Assembly: GCA_963930645.1 (NCBI GenBank)
Contig: OZ005652.1
Span: 263,453,356-263,517,355, forward strand
From: Salticus scenicus
Taxonomy: Eukaryota > Arthropoda > Arachnida > Araneae > Salticidae
Direction of reading: 5' to 3'
Length of the DNA stretch: 64,000 nt
The stretch's first letter is position 1, and each line of letters opens with the position of its first letter. The notes beneath the pieces are model-generated. The model was given only the letters and a program-made list of their open reading frames with translations. It was not told where the DNA came from and made no database searches. Positions 23,301-34,579 of this stretch are shown in pieces. The translations under genes were made by a program, and so were the position numbers.

Positions 23301-24593
23301 GGTAAAAATTACATGAGCGAAGCAATATCACAGGTATACAGTAAATTGCAAATTACTCACCGACACACTTCCAGTTACCACCCACAGAGCAATTCTAAAG
23401 TTGAACGCCAGCATGCAACTATGAATAATGCACTCGCTCACTTAGTAAATAATAATCACAATGACTGGGATGATAAATTAAAATTTGTACTTTTAGCTAT
23501 GAGGTCAGGTATACATTCCACAATTAATGAAACACCCTTTTTTGTTACATACGGCAGAGATATTCAACTTCCTTATAATATTTTCTGTCAAAAAGAACCT
23601 ATTAATTATAATGACTGCTCTTCATACTGTGAACAACTAATTCCCTCTCTAAAACATACATTCTTACAAACCAAACAATTAATAGAAAAATCTGCTGAAA
23701 GGCAAGAAAGTTATAGGAAAAAGTTTGCTGTTGATAAACATTTAAAGGTAGGAAATCTTGTGATGCTGTATACTCCAGCAATTAAACCAGGCCTTTGTAA
23801 AAAATTTAACAAGAAGAACTCAGGTCCTTTTCGTGTTATTAGAAAACTAGGTTTTGTAAATTATGAGATACAGGAAGTGAAAAATCCAAACAATGTTCAA
23901 ATTGTGCATGTTGACAGATTATCGAAAATAGAAATTAAACCCGTATTCCCTGTCTTAGATAGTATAGAGAATGAACTGACAGAAAACATTACAACACCAC
24001 AGGTACAAGTTAATGGAGACCTACATCCAGTAGTGGAGGATATTAAGGAAAGGTATAGGTTGGCGAGAAAAGAAAAGAGAAGAAAACGATTTCTCATAGA
24101 TTTTGTTGGTTCACCAGAAAGTGATTCTCAGGTTGTTCACAGTTCTCAGGGTCAGCCAGGTTTTAACACTGTTTTCGAGTTAAATTCCCCTCATAGGACA
24201 CTGGATGGGCAGGTGACAGGTACGATTCCCAGTGATACTCTACCTTCCCAGGTGTTTAGGCCTCTAGACTTCTCGCCTACGGTTAGTGAATCGGAAAATG
24301 AGGAAGTGACAGGTTCGATTCCCAGCCATACCCTACCTTCCCAGATGTTTAAACAAAAATCTGTCTCGCCTACAGTTAGTGAAGCGGAAAATGAGGAAGT
24401 GCCGGGTTCAAATCCCTTATATCCTTTACCCTCCCAAGAGATTAAACAAAGGTCGGTCTCTCCAACTGTCAGCCAAGCCGAACTAGATTTCTCGCATATG
24501 CCAGACCAGTCAAAAGTGAAAAGGTCTAGAGTTAATTTAAAAACTGCGTCAAAAATCCCCACACACCAATACTCACTTAGGAAGCGAAAGTGA
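20331..24593 (+). CDS. pol: pol polyprotein of the large retrotransposon (protease-RT-RNase H-integrase)
   Basis: About 1420 codons if entered by -1 frameshift at TTTAAAC. Residue numbers here count from the GTG at 20487. Protease: DSG active site near residue 4. Reverse transcriptase: YIDD at 438-441, preceded by the LDL.SGFFQ motif. RNase H: YTDSS near 585 and YTDHAAL later. Integrase: HHCC zinc region, then D878, D937 and E973, giving D-D-35-E spacing; a GPF motif follows in the C-terminal domain. It ends in a long hydrophilic tail with three 31-residue repeats and a basic end. It is uninterrupted over 4.1 kb, so probably recently functional. Integrase followed by the LTR, with no env, points to an intracellular retrotransposon. 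Confidence 0.93.
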   Translation, partial: LEGISPREVEAWDLAPSTQIPQNTEYFYSGWNKSFVNKLPILSFFYKGEHHNVLIDSGCSCNLIASNIVKKIRGISKQICSTNLRTLLGGEVTLRNKAELQFKLGKTEFSDIFAICDGSLSPSFQVILGIPWLNKYNIKVDFKNKTLTGDNFEILFGSQQDQSVNFGTAMLNPIPIYAKTKKIIPSLSESVIPVKVRNMNNSSSKNVFIYPHKFISDSIVISHTVCLNNPNKLYVKVLNLTEQPFHLNKNCQLGFLEEIGEEEPKPQVNFGEVTEIGALENINLQWDTEFKLDHLDENLKEQVQKFLQKNSDVFAASVLDLPGCDTVMHNINLSDDTPVRSSPYRVPYNLREEMNKQINTLIEAKILVPSNSPYASPIILVKKADGSFRLACDFRKLNNKIVSDNYPIPNISETIDSLAGAKYFSTLDLTSGFFQQKIPENQQHITAIVTHDKLLQWTRSPFCLKSSPAAFQRLMNFILSDLQHLNILIYIDDICIASKDIKSHFEKLNLVFDRLRTHNLRLKPSKCHFFKSQITFLGFNIKNGEIFPANKNVEVISKIKRPVNRKQVRSFLGSVGFYRRHISDYSKRTINLTNLTKEKTKFQWTDKAEREFLDMKNEIAKIPSLLLPDMKKDFILYTDSSAEAMGAVLCQYDNSGFPHPVAFASRKLKEVEKKYSATERELLALVWATQYFKCYIFHRKFIIYTDHAALTYALKLRDPTSRIARWLCALSEFEFVAKHIKGKCNSVADFLSRFIDHDLQVENNPTIDCNVLENVNREIHTLSNVEFLEEIRRAQSQDNFCKYVSARLCKGLPIAPKNYTFSVNNEVIVCEKINPIHKKEKGERIVLPKALVPKVFHMTHESPVACHAGFYKTFFRIKNNYFWKGMYSDVKRLVASCQSCLEFRAHKPKKLAELQRLEIQNKPFDTIHSDICGPYPITEKGNKYIVSYVDSFSKWPEAYAVQNITSDTLAETLADFISRHGAPTKIITDKGKNYMSEAISQVYSKLQITHRHTSSYHPQSNSKVERQHATMNNALAHLVNNNHNDWDDKLKFVLLAMRSGIHSTINETPFFVTYGRDIQLPYNIFCQKEPINYNDCSSYCEQLIPSLKHTFLQTKQLIEKSAERQESYRKKFAVDKHLKVGNLVMLYTPAIKPGLCKKFNKKNSGPFRVIRKLGFVNYEIQEVKNPNNVQIVHVDRLSKIEIKPVFPVLDSIENELTENITTPQVQVNGDLHPVVEDIKERYRLARKEKRRKRFLIDFVGSPESDSQVVHSSQGQPGFNTVFELNSPHRTLDGQVTGTIPSDTLPSQVFRPLDFSPTVSESENEEVTGSIPSHTLPSQMFKQKSVSPTVSEAENEEVPGSNPLYPLPSQEIKQRSVSPTVSQAELDFSHMPDQSKVKRSRVNLKTASKIPTHQYSLRKRK
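24213..24491 (+). repeat. Three 93-bp in-frame repeats in the pol tail
   Basis: Units start at 24213, 24306 and 24399. Each encodes 31 residues built around LPSQ, SPTVSE and ENEE. They lie after the integrase C-terminal domain and keep the frame, so they extend a disordered tail. Confidence 0.9.
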
Positions 24594-25975
24594 AATTTGT
24601 ATATAAAATTTTTGTAAATAAATTTTTTTTTATATAACCTTTATTTTGATATGTTATGTGTTAGTATATGTAAACACTCAAGTCTTATATTAGTATTTTT
24701 TTTAAATGCCAGAAATGTTGAAGGAAACTGTCATTTTTACTTTTCTCGCATTTATATACTTACAAAAAAAAAAATGTAAGAAAAATTTTTTATTTTATTT
24801 GTTTTGGTTTTGTCAGGATAGCAAAAAGCTAAGTTAGGGCAAATTATGATACTGTTTATTGTATTCTTTGGATGCGAAGTGAAAAACTTAGCAGTTTTCG
24901 ATGGAGTTTCTTAGGGAAAATGTAAGCATTTTTATGCAAACCTGTCCTGTTTGAGCCATTGTTTATATTTAACTATTTCATTCTATGTGGGTTTCAAAAA
25001 AAAAAAAAAAAAGGGGGGGCGGTGAGAATAAATTTTTTTTCTTTTCATTGCACTGCAGTATAATGCAGGAACTACATGATTATAAATGTTAAATGCTATA
25101 AAATGTTAAAATGGACTTATTTACTTGTCCACACTCAGTTAGAGTGAGAAAGAGAGAGTGAGAGAGAAAATTCTTACCTCAGACGGTTTTTTATCATATA
25201 TACAATGGACTTTTTCTTGTTATATTGGTTTTGCGGGTGTAATCCCATTGCAAGGAGAGGTTAACCAACCGCCCTGGTTTATTTGAAATTTTTTTTTTGT
25301 TGTTTTTGGATGTCACTAAGTATTTGTTTATATTTAACTACTAATATGTGTTACTTATTTCTGTGTATCTATATACCTACCAACTTATATCGTCTATTAT
25401 TCCTTATATTTTATCATTTATTATTTTTATATTAATTTTATGTTTATATTTAATTATATGTAAACTTATGCACACCGGTGGGCCAAAACAAATCTATGTA
25501 GCATCATTATACCTGCATATATAGTGTATTACTTATTGTGATGTCCATTTATTTTCTTATTCATATTATGGTTATTTAACGCATAATCTGTAAAAGGCTT
25601 TTCCTGTTGTGGCTCGGTCCGATAAATTAGATTACTAACCCTTATTTGTCTAGGAAAAGTTCAATCCCAAAAAAGTCTAGCCCTTTTTTTGTAAAGCGAG
25701 TAATTTAGTTGTTCCTTCGGAAATATTTTACATCACCGCGTCAGCAAGATGTTGGGGTGTGGAGGACTCATCAACTGGAGAAATGAATGTTCTCTGCAGT
25801 TCGTCAGATGGAGTGATTGACAGCCGTTGACTACAGTAGAGGAGAAACTTAGTAGGGTTCTTCGCGGTTTTATTCGTTGGGACCGGGGAAGGATGAGGAG
25901 AGAAAAAACTCGTCTGAGATAGATCTCCCAGAGAGGAAGGGAATAAATAAATAAATTTATTTTTTTTTTAACATG
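24594..25975 (+). other. 3' non-coding region of the retrotransposon
   Basis: No env or other frame of coding character. Contains poly-A and poly-T tracts, a GAGA-rich patch at 25141-25168 and a less AT-rich part at 25680-25930. Confidence 0.7.
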
Positions 25976-25989
25976 AAAAGGAGGGTGAT
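25976..25989 (+). other. Polypurine tract
   Basis: AAAAGGAGGG followed by TGAT ends exactly at the 3' LTR start, as expected for the plus-strand primer. Confidence 0.75.
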
Positions 25990-26249
25990 TGTTAACATGG
26001 ATTTCGGTTTCCTACAAAAACTGTATTTCTTAAATGTTAATATTTTAAATTTTTGCTAATATTTTAAATTTTAATATTTTATTTTCATCTTTTGTAATAT
26101 TTTATTTTCATCTTTTGATTGTTAAGATGGATTTCGGTTTCCTACAAAAACTGTATTTCTTAAATGTTAATATTTTAAATTTTTGCTAATATTTTAAATT
26201 TTAATATTTTATTTTCATCTTTTGTAATATTTTATTTTCATCTTTATTC
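25990..26249 (+). repeat. 130-bp tandem duplication at the U3 edge
   Basis: Both copies share the 3'-LTR-specific variants TGCTAAT and AATTTTAATA, where the 5' LTR has TGCCAAT and AATTTCAATA. The duplication therefore arose within the 3' LTR lineage. The text GATTGTTAA precedes both starts. Confidence 0.9.
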
Positions 26250-29200
26250 AAAACTTTTATATTATTACAAGAATTTAAATTTCACTGGAACTGTTTCCTT
26301 TTTTTTTTTACTTTATTCAGAAACTTGTTTATTTTTACAAAAACTATATTTTTCAGACCCTTTTCTCAGAAAACTATATTATTTAAAATTTATCAATTAT
26401 AAAAGAAAAAGTTAAATGTTACACGAACGGTTTAAATTTTTATTTAAAAACTTATATATACTCTTTTAAAAGTTTATAAAAACTCAAGTTTTTCCTGCCT
26501 TGGCTGTAGGTAGCGGCACTTAAGAATTTTCTCATTTTTTTTTCTTCTTCTCGGAAAACAAGATGTTTTGGGGTAGACTGACTTTTCCAGGTGTTGTTGA
26601 GTGATTGTTTATTAGGCTTCTCTCTAACTTTCTGGAAAAACACTTTGTGTGTTCTCTTTAACCGGGAAACTGAGCGGTTGACGACTCAAAAAAAAATGCT
26701 ATCTGGCCTGTGAAAGGCCGAAGTTCATGTGTGGAGAGGAGTAACTTTAAACTTTTTATGTTTCTGAGGATGACATAAATTCGTGTCTATGACAAGGGTA
26801 TGTCTGAAAATCTGGCGAGTTCAAACAAGGTTCAAGACTGGAATTTGGGGAGTTTGGCCATATGTCCTTTCCCTCCGCGACTCGGGGGATCGGAGAAAAT
26901 GTTTTTTTTATTTCTTCAGTGTGGGGTGAATTTAGATACGCCCCAAGCAGGGGCCTGCCTCTAACCAATGGGGCACGTTACGAATTTCGAGACTAGGAGG
27001 GGTTTAGACTATATTATTTCTCATTGGGCAACGAATAATTGTAGAAAGGCGGGTTGGCAACACTCGAGATCTAGTTCTACGCTTTTTGAGAAAAAAAATA
27101 GAGGCATTGGAGGCAAGACCAAGCTAGCATAAAGAGCTACGGCTCGGGGGGCTCCGGGACAGAGGGGCCCCTTCGGCCAGTGGAAATTGACAGAACGGTT
27201 GGGGTGAGAAAGGAAGCAACATCATCGAATCGTCCTCTCCTCTATTAGGAAGAAAAGAATGAACGGTGCCGGGAGAACCTACAGGTGCGCGGAACACTAA
27301 CCGGTACAGCTTCTCGGCTAACCCCGAAGTCTGGAGTCGACGGGAAGTATTCAGGGATCCAGATTCCTTTTCGCCGGTGGAAGCCAGCCACCCCCCAGCG
27401 GGTATCAAGTAATATTTTATATGGAATTACCTAGCCGACTACCCCATCAATGAAGACCTTTTTTTGAGGTGGGAGATGGGGCGACTTTAAAACCATCGTC
27501 AGCATGTTAGTAGCCTTCGCACTGGGTTGCCGTAAGCCCCAGCCGATAATCAACTGCGTGAAGGAGCACTGCTTCGGTCAGCATATTCACTAGGTCGCCG
27601 AAAGCCCCAGCCGATAATCAACTGCGTGAAGGAGCCCTTCGCTTTTCAGCATACTCACCAAGTCGCCTACAAATCCTTGTTCGTATCAAGTCAAGCCCCA
27701 GCGTTGAGTTACTAAAGCCCTTAGTCCTGATAGCCAGACTCCTGTTTCGTCAAAGGACCGACAGCCCACAACCTGTGAAGGTCTTCGTAAGTTATTTAAC
27801 CCTTTTATGATTTATTCACTGAGTGTATTTAACTAAAAAATGTATAATACTCTAGGATTTTTACATTTATATGGTGTATGAATTGTTTAAAAGGAAAGAG
27901 AAGGGAAAGCTGTTTATCAGCCATTGTAAAAGATCGTAATATATTTCCAAATTTTCATATGTTTCTGTCTTGTGGAGGATATTATGATTAAATAAATATT
28001 ATTTTTTTTTTTTTTTTTTAAGAGAATTTGTTTTTTTTTTATATAGATTCTATTGTCGAGTATTTGTAACTATTTTAGATTATATAATAATACGCGTGAT
28101 TTGGAGTTTCAAAGATTAAGTCATCTTTTAACTACATATTTTTAATTATTGAAAGTAGGTTTTTAATTCATTAGAGAATTCTTAGGTTAGAAATTTTTAT
28201 GTTATTTAGCCGAAAGGAAAGATAACCTATAGGAGGTAATCTAATTGTTTAGAAAGTATGTAAGATGATAATATTTGGGCAAAAATTAAAGTCTCCAATG
28301 ATGTACAGTGATGACAGTATACCTTTATTATTCTGGAGGAGGATGAATTTGTTAATGAGAATTTATAGGTACACATATTGAGTTAGAGCTGGTTAACTCT
28401 GTTATAACTTTTTATTAGAAAGGCTTTAATATAGAATAAATGTAGCTAGTATTGATTTGTCTTCAAAAAAAAAAAAAAAAAGATTGAATTTTATGGTGGG
28501 GAAAGTTTAACGACAAGGATTATATACATATATTAAAGGTTGTAGGAACATTCTTTTCAAATGAAATCATTAATTAAAATCGTAACTGGACATCTTCAGT
28601 TAGCGACTTTAACCTTCTGATTGGGAATTGTAAAAAAAAAAAGAATATATATAGATTGAAGTTAAATAAGTTGTATAGTCAAATCTTGTGACTTAGATAG
28701 TAGGATTTAAAATCTGGTCAATAAACGATTCCCAAAGAAGGTTGAGGTGGTAAGTTTTTCCTTTTCAGGTGCCGTCTGAAAGAAGAAATAAAATTTTTTT
28801 TTATTCTTGTTTATGTATTTGTGGTGTCTGTGTACTGAAGGGTCCAGTTGTATTGGAAGATTTAGGTATAAAATTTGTTTACATTGAGGTCTATGATTTA
28901 ATAATATAGTAACATAAAAGTAACAACGCTGTCATCATTGTCCTTCATTTTTACTTGGGTTTCTTATGGGTACACAACGCAAGTTTTTATTTTGTTTAAA
29001 GTAAATTATATTTTATTTGTGAGAGCTAAATCGAAAGGTGAAGTAACGATTTTAAATCTTCTTTTGACACTATACGATACTGGCCAATTTTGTTTTATTT
29101 TATTTTTTTTATCTTTTGGCCTTATTTTAGAAACTTGATATATATATATAAGAAGTTACTGGTAAAGATAATAGGTTCAAATTAAATTTAGACATGAGTT

Positions 29201-29572
29201 TTTTTTTGTTTATTCCTTTATTTTATTTTATAATCTTTTATACACAAAAAAAAATCTGGAAATTATAGAATCTTAATATTTATTAATTTAATATATTTTA
29301 TTTGAAGTTAGATTTATTATTAATAGAGTTAAAATTCCAGGCAGAGTTGAATTTACTAATTTAGAAGCAAATTGATAGTTTATATCATTCATAAAGTGTA
29401 AATAGTTTTGTTTAAAGAAAGCATCAACTTTAAGAAGGGTAAAAGAGAAAGAGCCATTATAATTGATTAAAGCAACTTAGTTATATGAGGAAAATCTATG
29501 TATGTAAAGGATAGAAAGATTAAATTTAAAAATAATGGTGAGAAAAACTATTTAACTTTTCACAACATAATA
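25990..29572 (+). repeat. 3' LTR with a 130-bp duplication at its start
   Basis: Matches the 5' LTR along its length. It differs by a few substitutions, homopolymer length changes and a tandem duplication of its first 130 bp (copies at 25990-26119 and 26120-26249). The first copy reads TGTTAACATGG and the second TGTTAAGATGG. Ends ACATAATA, then the GATA flank. Confidence 0.9.
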
Positions 29573-30535
29573 GATAAAGTAAAGAAAAAGGAGTTGTTAA
29601 ACAAACAAAAGAGAGAAAACCATAATAGAGTGTTTGAGTATTTTTCTCCATCTATTACACGATGTTTTATTGAACGCTACTGAACTTTGAGCCCATAGAT
29701 CATAATGATAAAGAATTTTTCGTTGTGTCCCTGTAAAAACCTATAAATGCTAAATTCACCAAAATGCTTATAGTTAGTGCAACTGTGATTTATAATACTC
29801 ATATAAATTTTCAGCTCAATTCAATAAGGCGTTTAGATGCTATCGTACTTTTAAAAATTTAGTCCCATAGGCCATAATAATAAAGAATTTTTCTTTGTGT
29901 CCCTGTAAAAAAACTGTAAGTGCTAGATTCACCAAAGTCTATACAGTTAGTTCAACTGTGATCTATAACATGTGTACAAATTTTTTGCTCAGATTAATAA
30001 GGCGTTTTGGCGCTATCACACTTTTAAAAATTTGGCCCCATAGGCATAATGATAAAGAATTTTTCTTTGTGTCCCTGTAAAAAAACTATAAGTGCTAGAT
30101 TCTCCAAAATCTATACAGATTGAGTATTTGTGACCTATAATATGTGTATAAATTTTTTGCTCAATTGAATAAGGCGTTTAGATGCTATCGCACTTTTAAG
30201 ATTTTGCTCTCATAGGCCATAATGATAAAGAATTTTTCTTTGTGTCCCTGTAAAAAAACTATAAGTACTAGATTCACCAAAATCTATAGGGTTCGTACTA
30301 CGGTGACTTACAATATGCGTACCAACTTTCAGGTTAATTGAACAAAGCGTTTAGACGCTAGCGTGTTCACTCACAGACATACACACATACACACATACAC
30401 ACACACATACATACATCATCGTAAAAATAGTGAAAACGGACTCAGGGGACCTCAAAACGTATAGAAACATCAAAATCTCGAATTCGGATTTTTGACATGA
30501 TTACAATACTTTCCTCACTATAGTGTTCGGAAAGT
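29573..30535 (+). mobile_element. Helentron-like family F3, copy A, right piece
   Basis: Continues the element begun at 13540. About four tandem units of roughly 165-175 bp, each with 'TTTGTGTCCCTGTAAAAA' and 'AAGGCGTTTAGA' text. A CATACACA tract (about 30378-30415) and the conserved 'ACCTCAAAACGTATAGAAAC' block follow. It ends at the hairpin 30508-30535, which closes with TGTTCGGAAAGT, complementary to the 5' arm ACTTTCCGAACA. Confidence 0.85.
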
Positions 30536-30547
30536 AAAAAAAAAAAA

Positions 30548-31552
30548 TCTGGAGTGACTCCACTCGACTTTCCGAACATTGAGTAACTAACAGTTTTGTA
30601 GATAAAATAAAGAAAGAGGAGTTGCTAAACAAACAAAAAAGAGAAAACCATAACAGAGTGTTTGAGTATTTTTCTCCATATATCACACGAGGTTTTATTT
30701 AACGCTACTGAACTTTGAGCCCTTAGATCATAAGGATAAAGAATTTTTCATTGTGTCCCTGTAAAAATCTATAAATGCTAGATTCACCAAAATGCTTATA
30801 GTTAGTGCAACAGTGATTTATAATATTCATACAAATTTTCAGCTCAATTGAATAAGGCGTTTAAATGCTATCGCTGGTCTCATAGGCCATAAAGATAAAG
30901 AATTTTTCTTTGTGTCCCTGTAAAAAAACTGTAAGTGCTAGATTCACCAAAATCTATACAGTTGGTTCAAATGTGACCTATAACATGTGTACAAATTCTT
31001 TGCTGAGATTAATAAGGCGTTTAGACGCTATCACACTTTTAAAAATTTGGCAAAGAATTTTTCTTTGTGTCCCTGTAAAAAAACTATAAGTGCTAGATTC
31101 TCCAAAATCTATACAGATTGAGTATCTGTGACCTATAATATGTGTATAAAGTTTTTGCTCAATTGAATAAGGCGTTTAGATGCTATCACACTTTTAAGAT
31201 TTTGGTCCCTTGGCCATAATGATAAAGAATTTTTCTTTGTGTCCCTGTAAAAAAACTATAAGTGCTAGATTCACCAAAATCTATAGGGTTCGTACTATGG
31301 TGACTTACAATATAGGTACCAACTTTCAGCTTATTCGAACAAAGCGTTTAGACGCTAGCGTGTTCACTCACAGACATACACACATACATACACACACACA
31401 TACACACATACATACACACACACATACATACATCATCGTAAAAATAGTGAAAACGGACTCGTTGGACCTCGAAACGTATAGAAACATCAAAATCTCGAAT
31501 TCGGATTTTTGACATGATTACAATACTTTCCTCACTATAGTGTTCGGAAAGT
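30548..31552 (+). mobile_element. Helentron-like family F3, copy B (complete ends)
   Basis: TCTG at 30548, stem-loop GAGTG/CACTC (30552-30565), arm ACTTTCCGAACA (30567-30578), 165-175-bp tandem units, long CATACACA tract (about 31375-31432), conserved block, and a 3' hairpin at 31525-31552. It begins only about 12 A residues after copy A ends, so the two lie head to tail. It carries the uninterrupted version of the site where the LTR element inserted in copy A. Confidence 0.85.
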
Positions 31553-31847
31553 AAAAAGTATATATCAATAAACGGAAGAGATTATTTTATATAAGCAATT
31601 CACAGAAATATATATTTATAAATAAATAATCACCCAATCTTAAAAGTTTTTAACATGAGAATGTATATGCGATGATGGTATATGCCAGGAAAAGAAAATT
31701 TGATAAAATATTTTTTAACAGACTAGATCACGAATTTTAAATAAAAAACGTTATTCTTTGTTTTGCCTTGTAATAAGAAAATGAAAAGTAATGATATTTT
31801 ACCTTTTTAATTAAGTGAATTAGAGCGGATTTAATTAAGAGTCTCGA

Positions 31848-31883
<36 letters not shown>

Positions 31884-32197
31884 AATCATGGTTGAAACAA
31901 AACGAATTTCATTTATACATTTTTTGTGAAGCTGCATACAGTGCGATTTAAGCTCAATAAACTAAATGTAAATTATTTAAATTAAACAGATGTTTTATAT
32001 TTTATAATATTTCTCAGCTACAGTGCAATGAGACGATCTCTGAATGTGCCTCGAAAATCAGCAATTAATCTCTACTAAATTACTAAAGTTTGGCTACTTC
32101 TTAAAAATGAATTTTGAAATACACAAAAGAAAATATCTGTCATGCTTCCAACGTCCCTTTGAATAAAAGTTTTTATAGACTCTCAACAATAAAAAAG
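31553..32197. other. AT-rich stretch, no gene seen
   Basis: Includes a poly-T run of about 30 nt at 31851-31880. No coding frame or element end. Confidence 0.55.
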
Positions 32198-33276
32198 TCT
32201 GATGTGGACACCACATGACTTCCTTATACACTCATTCAAATATACATATTGTTATAAAAACATTGACACTTTTCTGAGAAGTAACTGACTCGTAAATAAA
32301 TAGGCAGTTTCCAGTCCACGAACATTTCTTAAAACAAGCAAAAAAAAAAAAAATTTTTTTGCTTCTCGAACCACAAAAGTCACGATAATCGGATTATATA
32401 TACCACCGAAACAAATATAGTAGTTTTTTCAGGAATAGTACTCCACGGTCTTTTACAATCTTTCATTGGGAAAGGTATAGCTTACAGTTCAATGAAAATT
32501 TTTCGAGTATAGGTGGCCTACTTTTGTTCTTTTTGACGAACAATTAACTCAGTTAAAATTGAGGAAGGGTTTACTAATTCTGGCTATTCTGAAACAATAT
32601 TTTCTGCCAAATTTGATCGATAATCTCGCCAAGCGCCGTTTGAAGTTATCGCAGATTTTGATATTGACATCGATCTTGGCGAGTTAGTGAGCGAATTTGA
32701 CACGTTGGGAGCGAATGTGGCGAAAGATTTTAGTTTAGGATTGCCAAAGTTTAGAAGCTCTAACTTCAATAAGAACAGAGTTTTGGAATTTTCCGGAAAT
32801 ATTTATTGGTTTATAGCGCAGAACTTATTTCTTCATTTTTTCTATAAATGACTAACAAGCCTATAATAAAAGAAGAGTGATTATTGATGACTGTAGACTA
32901 GGACTTTCCTGTATATTTACGCGTTACTTTCTACACGGTATTAGAGTGAAAAAGGAAACAGATGGTAATATTTTCATTTCCACTAGATGTTATAACAAAC
33001 CTTTATACCAATTTGCAACGTTCTACGTCCAACTGTTTTCCAGTTATGCTACATACACACATACAGACGTCACGAAAAATCGTATAAAGTCGCTGATATC
33101 TCTAAAACTAGAGCTTGTATTAATACGAAACTTGCAGGTGTACAACTAGACATGATGTCAGTCACACATATAAATTTGCAACATTCTATGATGATTCGTT
33201 TTTGAGCTATGCGAGATATAAAATCCATTCCGCAAATCGGGATTACAATACTTCCTTATACTTTGTATAAGGAAGT
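32198..33276 (+). mobile_element. Helentron-like family F1, copy b
   Basis: TCTGATGTGG start with the ATGTGG/CCACAT stem-loop and arm ACTTCCTTATAC. 3' hairpin at 33250-33276, identical to that of copy a. The centre lacks the G-run minisatellite. It carries instead a segment with 'TTTTTTCAGGAATAG' and TTTGGCGA-like motifs. Confidence 0.8.
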
Positions 33277-33289
33277 AAAAAAAAACTAC

Positions 33290-34579
33290 TGAAAAACTGA
33301 TACTCCAACCACGAAAGTCATGCTAATAAGATTATATATATATAGCCAAACAAATATACTAGTTTTTTCAGGAATGGCTTAGTACAGAACATCTCATTGG
33401 CAAATTCATAGCTTAGAGTTTAATGAAAATCATTCTAGTATAGACAACCTACTTTTGTTCTCTGCCGAAAATTAGAGGTGAAAAACGGTATGTTTTATAG
33501 AAACAATTCAGTTAAAATTGAGAAAGGTTTTACTAATTTTGGATATCCTGAAACAATATTTGCATCCAAATTTGATCGCTAATTTCACGAAGTCGCCAAG
33601 TTTGTAGCCAATGCTGATTTTGGTTATTTCATCGATTTTGGCGAATTTGCGTCATTTTGGCGACTTGGCGACCAAATTTGGCGAAAATTTTTAGTTTAGG
33701 TTTGCCAAAGTTTGGAAGCTCTGACTTCAATAAGAACAGAATTCTGGAATTTTCCGGAAAGGTTTATTGGTTTATAAGGCTGAACTAAATTCTTCAAAAA
33801 ATCTTTAAATGACAAACAAGACTAAAACAAAATTAAGTGATTTGTCGACTAGAACCTGCTTACATATTAAAAATTACTTTCTACACTCAAAAATGTCATA
33901 AAATTTCAGAACAATATCATTATACATGCTCTATCTAGGCGCTGAATATTCATTAAACTTCTTTCGTCGACTAGAACCTATTTATGTCTTTAAGAATCAT
34001 ATTCTACACACAAAAACGACGGAAACTTTCATAAATATACAGATTACGGCTCTGTTTACAGGCTGAATATTCATTAAATAAAATGCATTCGTCGACTAGA
34101 ACCTGCTTATGTCTTTACAAATTACTTTCTGCAAGCAAAAATGTCGACAACTTTCATAATAATATCATTGCGGGCTCTATCATTGGCTTATTTTGGAATC
34201 TCTATGATGGTAGGTCATATAATATAATGGCCAAAACCTTTGTATATTTGGTTATTATGAATATAATTTTCGTAAATATCTCAAAAACGGAAAGTCACAG
34301 AAACACCAAAAAGGGAGGTGCACAACTAGACGTTATAAAAAACCTATACCGATTTGCAACCTTCTGCGTTAAATCGTTTTTGAATGCGAGATACACACAC
34401 ATATATACACACTTACACACATACAGCCGTCAGGAAAAAGGTGTTCAACTGGACATCATGCCAGTCACACATGTATATTTGGAGCATTCTACGATGATTC
34501 GCTTTTCAGCTATGCGAGATATAAAATCCATTTCGTAAATAGGGATTACAATACTTCCTTATACTTTGTATAAGGAAGT
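33290..34579 (+). mobile_element. Helentron-like family F1, copy c (5' end missing)
   Basis: Repeats the interior of copy b from about 32360 onward ('AACCACRAAAGTCA', 'TAGTTTTTTCAGGAATG', the TTTGGCGA patch). It adds about three extra units with 'CGTCGACTAGAACCT'. Ends in the same 3' hairpin (34553-34579). No 5' terminus precedes it, so copies b and c share one 5' end and have two 3' ends. Confidence 0.75.

Larger units (their letters stand above)
13597..29572 (+). mobile_element. 16-kb Ty3/gypsy LTR retrotransposon with very long LTRs
   Basis: Two near-identical direct repeats of about 3.5 kb flank an internal region with a tRNA-His primer site, gag, pol and a purine tract. GATA occurs immediately outside both ends (13593-13596 and 29573-29576), giving a target duplication of at least 4 bp. 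The uninterrupted target is visible in F3 copy B at 30598-30610. Pol order protease-RT-RNase H-integrase defines Ty3/gypsy. No env-like frame lies between pol and the 3' LTR. High LTR similarity and an open pol indicate a recent insertion. Confidence 0.93.

Noticed and set aside
24594..25975. env gene between pol and 3' LTR
   Set aside because: No long frame, signal peptide or membrane segment.
29573..31552. CRISPR-like spaced repeats
   Set aside because: Units are 165-175-bp diverged tandem repeats in a eukaryotic element, without constant short repeats and unique spacers.
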